Shown in pieces: positions 40,649 to 50,013 of a stretch of 64,000 bases of DNA (positions are counted from its first letter, which is position 1; each line of letters starts with the position of its first letter). This DNA is from Devosia algicola. Lineage in GTDB: Bacteria > Pseudomonadota > Alphaproteobacteria > Rhizobiales > Devosiaceae. The stretch covers positions 1,240,001-1,304,000 of the forward strand of contig NZ_CP118246.1 in NCBI RefSeq assembly GCF_028816455.1, given 5' to 3'. A model generated the notes under the pieces. That model worked only from the letters and a program-made list of their open reading frames with translations. It was not told where the DNA came from and made no database searches. The position numbers were made by a program, and so were the translations under genes.

Positions 40649-40972
40649 ATGTTCTCAATAGTTGCCACGGAGCCGATTCAATTACCTGCCCAACCGGGCA
40701 GCAACGCCGTGCGCCCCCAAAATAATGAGCGTACAATAACCCCGCAAAGCGTGGCCAGCACGCCAGCTGCGCCTGCCCCCAATGCGGACAGAAAATCCGG
40801 CCCACCCACGCCGCCGTCGAGTAACGCCAAGTCCGGCACTATCTTTGCAGCGGCCGTGCTGGCGGGTTCTCTTACTCCAACCCCCAAAACGCTCGATCAA
40901 CTCTATCTGCGTATTGGCACCAGCGAAATCCCGCCGGAGGCCAGTTCGCGTCTACGCGATCTCTCAGTCTAG
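40649..40972 (+). CDS. Hypothetical protein between flgN-like and flagellin
   Basis: 107 residues. The ATG at 40649 has AGGA upstream. The first 60 residues are Pro/Ala/Asn-rich and probably disordered (P-A-Q-P-G-S-N, then T-P-A-A-P-A-P-N-A). A short hydrophobic stretch (I-F-A-A-A-V-L-A-G-S) leads to a C-terminal segment with T-L-D-Q-L-Y-L-R-I-G that looks like a small helix-turn. No family recognised. Its place between flgI-flgJ-flgN and the flagellin gene suggests a flagellar role, not proven. Confidence 0.55.
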   Translation: MFSIVATEPIQLPAQPGSNAVRPQNNERTITPQSVASTPAAPAPNADRKSGPPTPPSSNAKSGTIFAAAVLAGSLTPTPKTLDQLYLRIGTSEIPPEASSRLRDLSV

Positions 40973-41142
40973 CCTGCCACCTGGTCGGGTCTGATTCAGG
41001 TAATGTTAACTGCCCCGGCGTATTTCTAATTTAACAAGAAACTGCGGGATGAAATTAATAGTTCTTTAGACCGCAGCGTTTGAATATCCCAGCGTCTCAG
41101 GAAGAGGCGTCACAATTACTGATCCTAGAAAAGGAATCAAAA

Positions 41143-42606
41143 ATGGCTGAAATCAATCTTACCCAGTCTGTCCGTTCCAACCTCTCGTCGCTGCAGAACG
41201 TTGCTTCGATGATGTCCAAGACCCAGACCCGTCTTTCGACTGGTAACAAGGTCAACTCGGCGCTGGATAATCCAACCAACTTCTTCACTGCCTCCTCGCT
41301 GAACAGCCGCGCTGGCGATCTGAACAGCCTCATGGACTCGATGGCCAATGGTATCAAGACCATTGAAGCTGCCGACAACGGCTTGACCTCGATTACCAAG
41401 ACTTTGGAATCGATGCAGTCGACCTTGACCCAGGCACGTCAGGACAAGAGCTTCCAGACCAAGTCTTTCGACATTGGCACGGTAGATACAAGCGCCATCC
41501 AGAACCTGGCAATCAGCGGCGGCGCCGTTACTGGCAGCGTCAATGTAGCGCTGAACACGGCTGATGTGGCAGCGACTGCTGCGACCTTGACAGCCGCCGG
41601 CGGTACCGACCTGACTGGCGACGCCGATCTGAGCGCACTCGACGGTCAGTCGGTCACGCTTACTGACGGCACCAATACCGCGACCTACACCTTTACCAAC
41701 GCCGCCGCCGGCCAAAAAGCAGCACTCGAAGCGGCTTTGAGCGCATCGGGCTTCACGGCAACCGGCGTCGCCGGTGGTTTGAACGTTAGTCGCGCAGACG
41801 GCGCTCAGGTTACGCTGACAACTTCCAATGCGGCTACAGCGACTGCCATGGGTATCGCAACCGGTACCACCTCGACCGATGGTGTTGCTGGCGTTACTGG
41901 CACGGTCAGCACTGTTGACGAACTGGTCGCCTCCATCAACGCCAACACCGATCTGACCGGCAAAGTCCGGGCATCGAATGACAATGGCAAGCTGCGCATA
42001 GAAAACCAGTCGACTCAGGACTTGACCGTTACGGGCCTGACAGACAACAAGATCACCGGTGGCGTCGCGACCAGCGATATTTCCGGTAACACTGTCCGGG
42101 CCGATCTGGCCAAGCAGTTCAATGAATTGCGCGACCAATTGGACAAGCTTGCCGATGACGCATCGTTCAACGGTATCAACCTGCTTCGTGGTGACAATCT
42201 CAAGATCACCTTTAACGAAACCGGCTCCTCCTCGATCGACATTCACAGCAAGGGTAATGCTGCTGTAAATGCTACTAACCTGATGCTGCCAACGACGCTT
42301 GTGTCAAAAGATCTCGACGGCGACACCGGCATTGATGGCTACCTGACCCAGGTTAAGTCGGCGATGAACACCGTTCGTTCACAGGCCTCAGCCTTTGGTT
42401 CGAACCTCTCGATCGTTCAGAACCGTCAGGACTTCACCAAGTCGATGATCGACACGCTTGAAACCGGCGCTGGCAACCTGACCCTGGCTGACATGAACCA
42501 GGAAGCTGCCAACATGCTGGCTCTGCAGACCCGCCAGTCTCTGGCCCAGTCGACCCTGTCGATGGCCAACCAGGCCGATCAGGGCGTCCTGCAGCTGCTG
42601 CGTTAA
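41143..42606 (+). CDS. Flagellin
   Basis: 487 residues from ATG 41143 with AAGGA upstream. The N-terminal D0/D1 region shows S-S-L-Q-N-V-A-S-M-M-S-K-T-Q-T-R-L-S-T-G-N-K-V-N-S-A-L-D-N-P and the C-terminal region L-A-L-Q-T-R-Q-S-L-A-Q-S-T-L-S-M-A-N-Q, both of filament subunits. The centre (about residues 130-330) is Ala/Thr/Gly-rich with no cysteine and represents the surface domain. Filament protein exported by the type III apparatus. A strong terminator follows. No sigma-54 site with correct spacing was found upstream. Confidence 0.96.
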   Translation: MAEINLTQSVRSNLSSLQNVASMMSKTQTRLSTGNKVNSALDNPTNFFTASSLNSRAGDLNSLMDSMANGIKTIEAADNGLTSITKTLESMQSTLTQARQDKSFQTKSFDIGTVDTSAIQNLAISGGAVTGSVNVALNTADVAATAATLTAAGGTDLTGDADLSALDGQSVTLTDGTNTATYTFTNAAAGQKAALEAALSASGFTATGVAGGLNVSRADGAQVTLTTSNAATATAMGIATGTTSTDGVAGVTGTVSTVDELVASINANTDLTGKVRASNDNGKLRIENQSTQDLTVTGLTDNKITGGVATSDISGNTVRADLAKQFNELRDQLDKLADDASFNGINLLRGDNLKITFNETGSSSIDIHSKGNAAVNATNLMLPTTLVSKDLDGDTGIDGYLTQVKSAMNTVRSQASAFGSNLSIVQNRQDFTKSMIDTLETGAGNLTLADMNQEAANMLALQTRQSLAQSTLSMANQADQGVLQLLR

Positions 42607-42627
42607 TCGCCGCACAGACCGATTTGG

Positions 42628-42657
42628 AAAGGCGGGCCACAAGCCCGCCTTTTCTTT
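42628..42657 (+). terminator. Rho-independent terminator of the flagellin gene
   Basis: Ten-base stem AAAGGCGGGC / GCCCGCCTTT with loop CACAA, followed by tctttttg. It separates the flagellin gene from flbT. Confidence 0.92.
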
Positions 42658-42717
42658 TTGCTCTAAATCAGGTCAGCATAGGGACCCTCCCCTTCCAATC
42701 AGGGATCGAGAACCGAA

Positions 42718-43140
42718 ATGGCGCTTAAAGTCGAACTCAAACCCGGCGAGAAATTGCTGGTGGGCAATTGCATCATCACCAATGCGGACCAGCGTACGCG
42801 CCTCTTCATTGAGGGGAAGGCACCGATACTGCGCGAAAAAGACATACTGACCTCAACCACCGCCGATACACCCGCCAAGCGCGTTTATCTTGCGGTACAG
42901 CTCATGTATATCGACAACGATTCAAAAAAACTGCGCGAGCAATATTTCGAGTTGATCAACGAAATCGTACGCGCCGCCCCCTCAAGTCTGGCAATTGTCG
43001 ATGCGGTAAATAACGACATCTTAACTGGCGACCTGTACAAAGCTCTGAAGTCAGCAAAAAAGCTCATTCAGTTCGAACAGGATCTAATCGAAAATGCAGC
43101 ACGGGGCACTAGCGTACCAGCAGACAACCAAGACCGTTGA
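42718..43140 (+). CDS. flbT: Flagellin mRNA regulator FlbT
   Basis: 140 residues, complete. L-K-P-G-E-K-L-L-V-G-N-C-I-I-T-N-A-D-Q-R-T-R-L-F-I-E-G-K-A-P-I-L-R-E-K-D-I-L opens a typical FlbT, which binds the 5' leader of flagellin mRNA and controls its stability or translation. The flanking flaF overlaps its 3' end by 47 bases, a translationally coupled pair. Confidence 0.96.
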   Translation: MALKVELKPGEKLLVGNCIITNADQRTRLFIEGKAPILREKDILTSTTADTPAKRVYLAVQLMYIDNDSKKLREQYFELINEIVRAAPSSLAIVDAVNNDILTGDLYKALKSAKKLIQFEQDLIENAARGTSVPADNQDR

Positions 43141-43460
43141 AACACCGCGCGAGCGTGAAGCGGCGTTACTTGTCAAAGCCGCGGCTGGCATCCAGCGCAC
43201 CCACGATTCCTGGCCGGTTGACTTTTCAGAACTGGTTGACGCCCTGACCTACAATCGCAAATTGTGGACCATATTTATGAGTCTCCGCGACCGAGCAGGA
43301 GGGTGGACTGCCGGCCCCCGTTCGCCAGAATATTGCCAATCTGGGAATATTCATATTGAACGAAACCCGCGAAATTCTCGAAAACCCTCAGGATCCTGCG
43401 CGGCTCGAAGCGCTGGTCAACATCAATCGCCAACTTGCCGCCGGGCTACGCGGTAAATAA
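43094..43460 (+). CDS. flaF: Flagellin biosynthesis protein FlaF (one single-base frame break)
   Basis: Repaired length 121 residues. M-Q-H-G-A-L-A-Y-Q-Q-T-T-K-T-V-E-T-P-R-E-R-E-A-A-L-L-V-K-A-A-A is a normal FlaF N-terminus, and the repaired C-terminal half reads N-I-A-N-L-G-I-F-I-L-N-E-T-R-E-I-L. FlaF is needed for flagellin secretion or synthesis and works with FlbT. At 43279-43285 the plus strand reads GAGTCTC where GAGCTC restores I-F-M-S-S-A-T-E-Q-E-G-G; the extra base is T. It converges with flgL across a bidirectional terminator. Confidence 0.92.
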
Positions 43461-43484
43461 CCGATCAGTTCCTGCCAATGAGAA

Positions 43485-43510
43485 AAGGCCCCTGCAATGT
43501 GCGGGGCCTT
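43485..43510. terminator. Bidirectional terminator between flaF and flgL
   Basis: Eight-base stem AAGGCCCC / GGGGCCTT with a ten-base loop. On the minus strand it is followed by TTC after TTTT (for flgL); on the plus strand by gttgtattt. Confidence 0.75.
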
Positions 43511-43533
43511 GTTGTATTTGAGTAACGCAAATT

Positions 43534-45184
43534 CTAACGTAGGTAATTAACAAGGCTCAATTGACTGACCATTGATGTCACCTGATAGCTGGCCTGTAAT
43601 CGGGTCTGTAGCGCCAGGATCGACATCGCCGTCTTGTTCTCATCAATGCCCTCGGTGTCACTCAAAAGATTTTCAAGTTGCGACTTGTAGTCACTGTGGC
43701 GTGTGCTGGCACTTTCGAGCGCTCCATGGGCCACGCCCATCTGCATGGTAATGATTTCGATAGAACCCGCTTCGCTGTTATGGCTTTCCGATAACTCTGA
43801 GAGCCTGTCGCTGCGCCATACCATCGAAAAAGCCAGTCGACTCTCGATATTCTCCCGCAACCTTGGCTTCGTAGGCCGCAAGGGCGCTGTCGCGACCGCT
43901 GCCAGCGGGCAGTCCCATCGCTGCGACCCGGTCGCTATCATATTTGGCCCGCACCTCGGCTTCTGATGGATAGTCAGACACGGCCATGGCTGCCTGCGAC
44001 CTGATCAGTCGCAAAAACCCGCTCTCATTGGCGCGTACGCCATAATCGACCTTGCTGGTGTCACCTATTGCCGCTGTCACCGACTGGCGAGGGTTGTCGC
44101 CGGGAGAGCCCACCTCGCCTGTATACCAGTGGACTGCCGTGTTGCCGGTGTCGGGTACAAGGCTTGTCGCTGGAGGGCCGCCGTCGGGCAGCCGCGGCAC
44201 GCCGTCATCACTAAAATAATCGGTCGCAGCGGCGAAGGTGGACGCCGCTTTGAGATCAGTTCGTGCCGCCGTTCCAAGACTCTTGTCCAGCGCCGCCTGA
44301 AAATTTGACGCCATGATTGCCGGATCAGCATCAATGGTAAAGGCCCCCGCCCCGGCAGGATTGTCGGCGGTCGCGGTCAGCTTGACCTGCGTCTCGGTGC
44401 CATCTGGCATTGTCAGCCCGATGCTGACCACCTGCCCCGGTGTCGGCAGTCCGGTGAACTCGACGCCAAACTGTTTGGCGCTGGTCGGATCGCCAGGAAC
44501 AGTAAGGTTCGGACCACTGACATTGATCGTGGCAGCAGCATTGGTGCTGATCGTTGAGAGCCTTGAACCCAAATGGGTGCGAACCGTCCTCGGTCAGATT
44601 GACGGTGGCAGTCGCCAGTGGATCAATTGAACTCGTCAGTCGCCCGGGCGCCGATGTACTATTCACACCATCAGCGTCCTGTCGCAGGTCGCGGACGCCG
44701 GTAAAGCCAAGCTTTCCCCCGCGCCGTTCAACAATGTCGTACTGTCCGGCAACGGTGCCTTGTCCGTGGCCTTTCCGCCAAACAGATATCGTCCTGCCAC
44801 CTGCTCGTTGAGCATCGTGACAATTTCGTCGAACCGCGCGGTCGATAGGCCCGGTCCCGTCGCCAGATTGATCCCGTCGGTGCCGTATTGACCCACTATT
44901 GCAGCGCTACGCGCCTCACCTTCGATCGCGTCGAACCGCGACATCGAATTGTCCAGAAAACTCAACCGGAGGTTGACGGTATCAATGTTGGCAGAATAAC
45001 CCTCGATCTTGGACAGGCGCGCCCGCACACTCAGCGACATCGGCAGATCCCGTCCCATTTCGGACAGGTTCGAGGCTTTTTGGCCCGACCCGAGTTGTTT
45101 TTGCAAAGTGCCCAGCGCTTCCTGCATCCTGGAGATGGCGGCAAACCCGGTTTGCAGGGGGTACATGGACTTATTGACGATCAT
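43534..45184 (-). CDS. flgL: Hook-filament junction protein FlgL (three frame breaks)
   Basis: Repaired length 549 residues, longer than E. coli FlgL (317) because of a large central domain. The N-terminus (M-Q-E-A-L-G-T-L-Q-K-Q-L-G-S-G-Q-K) and C-terminus (L-S-D-T-E-G-I-D-E-N-K-T-A-M-S-I-L-A-L-Q-T-R-L-Q-A-S-Y-Q) are flagellin-like. Breaks at 44558-44563 (true F-G-F-K-L-S-T-I-S-T-N) and 43801-43806 (true R-Q-L-S-E-L-S-E-S) are extra bases at GAGCT sites. A third near 44718 is a lost G in a G run (true N-G-A-G-G-K-L-G-F-T-G-V). The net change, two added and one lost, agrees with the total length. Confidence 0.9.
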
Positions 45185-45196
45185 TTAGTTCACCCC

Positions 45197-47033
45197 CTAG
45201 ACCGACTGAAGCAGAGAATCGAGCAATTCCTGCACCACTGAAACGATGCGGGCGTTGGCAGCATATGCGTTCTGCAATTGTGTCAGCCGCGCCATTTCCT
45301 CGTCCAGATTGACCCCATACTCGCTGTCCATTTGCTGAACCACGGTATCGAGCGCCAGCTGACGATTATCCCGCTGCGCAATCGCCGTTGAGATTGTGCT
45401 GCCCTGGTAATTAATGACTTGCCCAACAATCTGGGACAAATTGCCGGTAAGTTGAAATTTGCCAGCATTCTGTTTGGGATCACCGCCAGAAACGAACTGC
45501 ATATTGTTGAGTTGGTTCAGCAGGAACTTGGGCCGCGTATCGTCGCCCGAGGCGGTGCCGGTGGTTGACTTCACCAACAGGGTATTGTCGAGCAGAACAG
45601 CTGGATTAATGGCAATCCTTGACGCAAAGCCAAGCTTTTGCGGCGTGTTGCCATCAAGATTGTTTGTAAACGCCGTGTTGCCCTGGTCGACAAAAAGCGA
45701 GAGAGCCGAACCGTCGCCCTGCAATCCCGATGACGTCCGTCGCACAACGGCAAAATTGACGTCGGTGGTATTGGCCGCGCCATCATCCATGATGCGCAAA
45801 TTGTTCGGTCCGCTGCTGCTGATCGCCAGCCCCGGCAGTTTGCTGTTCAAAAGCGCTGCCGCATTGGCAGGATTACTCAGATCGACCCCGATAACGCGCT
45901 GACCGCTCGCGTCGAGATAGTCTGTTGGCTGGGTCGAATTCACCAGTCGGACCGGAATGTCGGTGCTGCCCTGATGATAGGAAAAGACCAGATCGTTGCC
46001 CTTCTGAAGGCCTGTAAGATCAAGATCGAACCCGGTTGCCGCACCGGCAGTTGCTACTGTCCCAGGTGTTTGAACGGTCGAAAAAGCCAGCGCCAGACCC
46101 GAAGCGATTTCGTCAAGTTGATCTTGCGCAGTGACCAGCGTCTGATCGCGTAACGTCAGTAAGCCGCCCAGTTCGCCGCCCTGGATTACGCCAGTGCCTA
46201 CCAGATTGATGGTCAAACCTGACGGCGTCGTCAGGGTCAGCGCACCAACTTTGGATTGCGAGGCATCGCGATCATATTGCGAGGTCGCGGCCAGATTGCC
46301 GGCGCTTTCAAAATTGAAGGTTGAAACGCCCCCGTCGAGCAGCCCCACGCCGGAGCGGGTCATCAGTGCGACCGATCCATCACTGCGGTAATCGACTTGC
46401 ACGTCCACCATTTCGGCAATGGACGACACCAGCCGATCACGTTGATCCAATAGCGAGGCGCGTGCATCTTCTGCCGTGCCCGCGTTCAGCACGCGAGAAT
46501 TTACCTCGGCAAGCGACTTCAACATGCTGTTGAGCTGGCCCACGTCTGTGGCCATCTGCCCTTCGGTCTGCTGTCGCATGTCCTGAACAGCGCCAGAGAG
46601 CTGGTTGAGCGTCGCCACCATGTTTTGCGCCTTGTCCAGCATCTGGGCGCGGGCAGTAAAATCATCAGGGCTGGTGGCCAGTGACTGCATCGCATTCTGC
46701 AGGTCGCCAAAAATCGTATCGAGCGACCCGGCCGAGCCGGGTTTGCCGAGATAGGTTTGTAGCTGGTCGAGATAACTCGCCTGCACGCCTGAGGTCGAGG
46801 TGTCCGAAACCTGCCTTGTGTAGTAGGTTTGCAAGCTGCTGTTGAACGCCCTGACGGTACCGGCGTCGCGCACATAGCTTGCGCCGCCCGTATCGTAGTC
46901 AACGACATTAAGCGACTGCCGATGATATCCGGGCGTACCCGCATTAGCGACATTTTTGCTGAGCAGGCTGATTGAGTCTCTGGGTGACATTCAATCCAGA
47001 AAGCGCATGGCCCAGCGAAGTTGTTAAACCCAT
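45197..47033 (-). CDS. flgK: Hook-filament junction protein FlgK (one single-base frame break)
   Basis: Repaired length 611 residues. The start at 47033 gives M-G-L-T-T-S-L-G-H-A-L-S-G-L-N-V-T-Q, then the conserved S-S-I-S-L-L-S-K-N-V-A-N-A-G-T-P-G-Y. The C-terminal E-E-M-A-R-L-T-Q-L-Q-N-A-Y-A-A-N-A-R-I motif is intact. At 46974-46980 the plus strand reads GAGTCTC for GAGCTC, cutting the first 18 residues off from the rest. FlgK is the first hook-associated protein. It lies between flgE and flgL on the minus strand. Confidence 0.95.
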
Positions 47034-47091
47034 TACTCCAACTCCTCAAACTGGCAGGCCCGGCGCAACCGCCGGGCTGCCAAACTTTTCG

Positions 47092-48847
47092 CTACCGGAT
47101 CATGTTCAGGGCAGCCTGCAGCATGTCATTGGCGGTGGTCACGATCTTGGTGCCCGCCGAATAGGCCTGCTGTGTAACGATGAGTTTGGTGAACTCATCC
47201 GAGATATCGGTATTGGACGCTTCAAGCGAACTGCCGATAATGCCGCTACCGCTCAAATCAAGAATCGCATCGCCCGACTCAGATGTCGTGGCGAACACCC
47301 CGCCATCCATGCGCTTGAGCGAATTGATGCCATTGAACTGGGCCGTCACCACCTGTGCCATATCAACGCGCTGGTTGTTGGAATAGGTCGCAACGACCCG
47401 GCCACTGTCGTCAATGGCCACCGAAACAAACTCACCGGCCGCGTAGCCATTCTGATTGAGCGTTGAAACGGTAGCGGTGCCGTTGACGTCGGCAAACTGG
47501 GATATGCCGTTGGTATCATGGTGCAATTCAACATTGCCTACATTGACGCCATTGACCGTGAGGTTATTCAGTGTAACCGAGTCGATGCCCGGCGGCAGAA
47601 GCGAACCGTCGGCGCCAAAGGTGTAATCCTTGCCAACATTGGTCCACATCGCCTGACTGCCCATGGCACCGCTATTGCTCATGTAATAGAGGTTCCAGGT
47701 TTCCGCTCCACCAGCAGCGGTGCTGTCCACCTTTGCCCAGCGCATTTGCACATTGGCTGGCGAGCCATTGGCGGCGTAAACCGTAATGGCGCCACCGGCA
47801 ACCGAACTGTCTTCGAATTTCGAAGCCTGATCCGCCGTCACCGAGCCTGACGCGGGTTGAGGCAGGAAGCGGCGCAACAGGCGTCGACGTGGCAGGAAGC
47901 GCCAAAGCGGTGGTATCGGCTGAAACCGTCAGCGTTGCCGTCTTGTTGTCCCCAAGGGTAACGGCGACCTGACCGCCGCTCAGACCGAACGTTGCCGTAG
48001 ACGCATCCGGTCCGGCATTCGCTCTGAACGCTGACTGCATCTCGCTCAGCGCAACATTGATCTTTTTGCCCGCCCCGATGTCGATGCCCTGGTTGGTCCC
48101 CGTATAGGGACCGCCCGCACTATCATAAAAATCGAAGACGACAGGCGTACCGCCCGCATCAAGCGTAATGGATGTACCCGCGGCCATCAGACTGGCGGCA
48201 GTGGTTGCCGTGGTTGCGGCTGCCCCGTTTGCCGTTGCCGGGGCGCCCGAGAAACTGCTCGTTTTCATCAGTTCGCTATTTGGGATCGCCGGATTATAGG
48301 CGGCGTTCTTGGGCAGTTGCGGCAGGTTGGCCTGATAGTTGATCCGCTCGGTCTGTTGGGCAGGCAGGAAGGCGTTGGAGAGCTTGATAACCTCTGGGAC
48401 CGACCCCGAAACGTTACCGGTCTTGGTGTCGATCGGCAGCCCCTTGAGATAATAGCCAGCCCCGTTGACCAGCAGACCATCCTTGTCGATCTGAAAGTCG
48501 CCGCGCCGGGTATAATAGTTGGTTCCGGCAAATACCGGATTGCCATCAGATTGGCCCACCGAGGGTTCGACCACGAAAAAACCGTTACTGTTCAACGCAA
48601 TAAATGTCTCGGTGGAAACAGTCTGAATGTCGCCCTGAACATCATTGGTGCTCCGCGATTTCGCCAATACGGCGCCGGGCACCTGCTGCGCCAAAGGCGC
48701 ATCGGGAATGAGGTCGACAAAGTCAGTTTCAAGCCGCTTATAGGCGGTAGTTTGCGAATTGGCGATATTGCCTGAAATATTTTCCAATGCGTGTGACTGT
48801 GCCCTAAGACCGGTCACCGCGCTGGAAAGAGCCCCATAGATACCCAT
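47092..48847 (-). CDS. flgE: Flagellar hook protein FlgE (one single-base frame break)
   Basis: Repaired length 584 residues. The start M-G-I-Y-G-A-L-S-S-A-V-T-G-L-R-A-Q-S-H-A-L-E-N-I-S-G-N-I-A-N-S-Q-T-T-A-Y-K-R and the end E-F-T-K-L-I-V-T-Q-Q-A-Y-S-A-G-T-K-I-V-T-T-A are the hook-protein signatures. A Thr/Ala-rich insert spans about residues 200-330. The break at 47843-47848 (GAGCCTG for GAGCTG on the plus strand, antisense to the gene) restores T-R-V-S-S-V-T-A-D-Q-A-S-K-F-E. First gene of flgE-flgK-flgL with a sigma-54 promoter upstream. Confidence 0.95.
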
Positions 48848-48902
48848 TTAAAACTCCATAAGCGTTGTCGCGCCCCCGCGACGCATTCTTGATCAGCAAC
48901 AT

Positions 48903-48917
48903 GCAAGCACGATGCCA
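48903..48917 (-). promoter_or_regulatory. Sigma-54 promoter of flgE-flgK-flgL
   Basis: On the minus strand TGGCAT-CGTGC-TTGC matches TGGCAC-N5-TTGC with one mismatch and exact GG-N10-GC spacing. The predicted transcript starts about 45 bp before the flgE ATG. Confidence 0.8.
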
Positions 48918-49086
48918 ACTAACCCACGCCTTGAATCCATTGAACAATATCGGGCGACGAACAGGGCCCGACTGGTGGGACCGGCAAGAGAGTCCGCCCA
49001 ACCGGCAGAAATTGCCGCCCGCTTGTGCGGGTGCTCCAACTGTTCTAAACGCAACATCAAGTGCCGTGGCTGGGGTATAAGACGCT

Positions 49087-49954
49087 ATGCTGTACAAGAA
49101 TGCCGATGAATTTCTCAACGCGCCCCGCCGCGCTGTAACGGTGTTCGGCATGGCTGGCGTCGGTAAAACCCGTCTGAGCGCCCTGCTGCGCGCCAGCCGC
49201 TGGTTTCACTATTCGGTCGATTATCGTATCGGCACCAGGCACATGGGCGAGTTCATCGTCGACAATTTCAAGGCCGAGGCCATGAAGGTGCCCTTCCTTG
49301 CCCAATTGCTGCGATCAGATTCGATCTATATTTCCTCAAACATCACCTTCGCCAATCTCGACCCGCTGTCGAGCCTATCTCGGCACGCCGGGCAACCCCG
49401 CCGAGGGTGGATTGCCACTGGCTGAATATCAGCGCCGACAGGAACAGCATCGTGTCGCCGAGATATTCGCACTCCAGGACGTCCCGCGCTTTATCGAGCG
49501 GGCCAAAGTGCTCTACGGCTATGACGATTTCATCGTCGATACCGGCGGCTCGCTAATCGAGGTTGTCGATCCTCATGATCCCGAAGATCCGGTAATCCAG
49601 ACCTTGGCGGAATCAACGGCCCTGCTCTACATTCGCGGCACGGAAACCGATGCCGAAAAACTGGTCGATCGGTTCACCCAAAACCCCAAGCCCATGTACT
49701 ACACACCTGAATTTCTGGTGCGCAAATGGGCCGAATATAAAAAACTCAACGACATCGCCGATGACTGCGCGGTCGATCCCGCCGGCTTTGCCGCCTGGGG
49801 ATTTGAGGCACTGCTGCATGATCGGCTACCGCGCTATCAGGCGCTCGCCGACAATTTTGGCTACGCGATTGAAGCCTCCGATCTGGCGGCTGTTCGCAAT
49901 GGCAACGAATTCAAGGAACTGATGGCCAGCGCCATTACCGATCGAATGCGCTAG
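49087..49954 (+). CDS. P-loop ATPase of unknown role (one single-base frame break)
   Basis: Repaired length 288 residues. The ATG at 49087 opens M-L-Y-K-N-A-D-E-F. A P-loop, F-G-M-A-G-V-G-K-T-R-L, sits at about residues 19-29. Acidic segments (D-D-F-I-V-D-T-G-G-S and E-V-V-D-P-H-D-P) may supply Walker B. The family is conserved in alphaproteobacteria but I know of no assigned function. The frame break at 49371-49376 (GAGCCTA for GAGCTA) restores L-D-P-L-S-S-Y-L-G-T-P-G-N. It is separated from metA by 59 bp on the same strand. Confidence 0.7.
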
Positions 49955-50013
49955 CCGTAAGGCCCGCCGACCCCGCTCAGTTTCTTCTTTGCCTGCCTGT
50001 AAGGGATCACATC

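Noticed and set aside
40973..41142. Sigma-54 promoter before flagellin
   Set aside because: The best GG to GC pair (in CAGGTAATGTTAACTGCC) is 11 bases apart rather than 10, and the flanking bases do not match.
41137..42246. Long minus-strand open frame opposite the flagellin gene
   Set aside because: It is a low-complexity shadow of the Ala/Thr-rich flagellin codons without a ribosome-binding site or family match.
48912..49109. Small plus-strand gene with C-G-C-S-N-C and K-C motifs upstream of the ATPase
   Set aside because: It has no ribosome-binding site, overlaps the flgE sigma-54 promoter and extends into the ATPase gene. The cysteine pattern is suggestive but not enough.
49955..50013. 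SAM-II riboswitch before metA
   Set aside because: Only 59 bp of leader, and no pseudoknot-like pairing or conserved core was seen.
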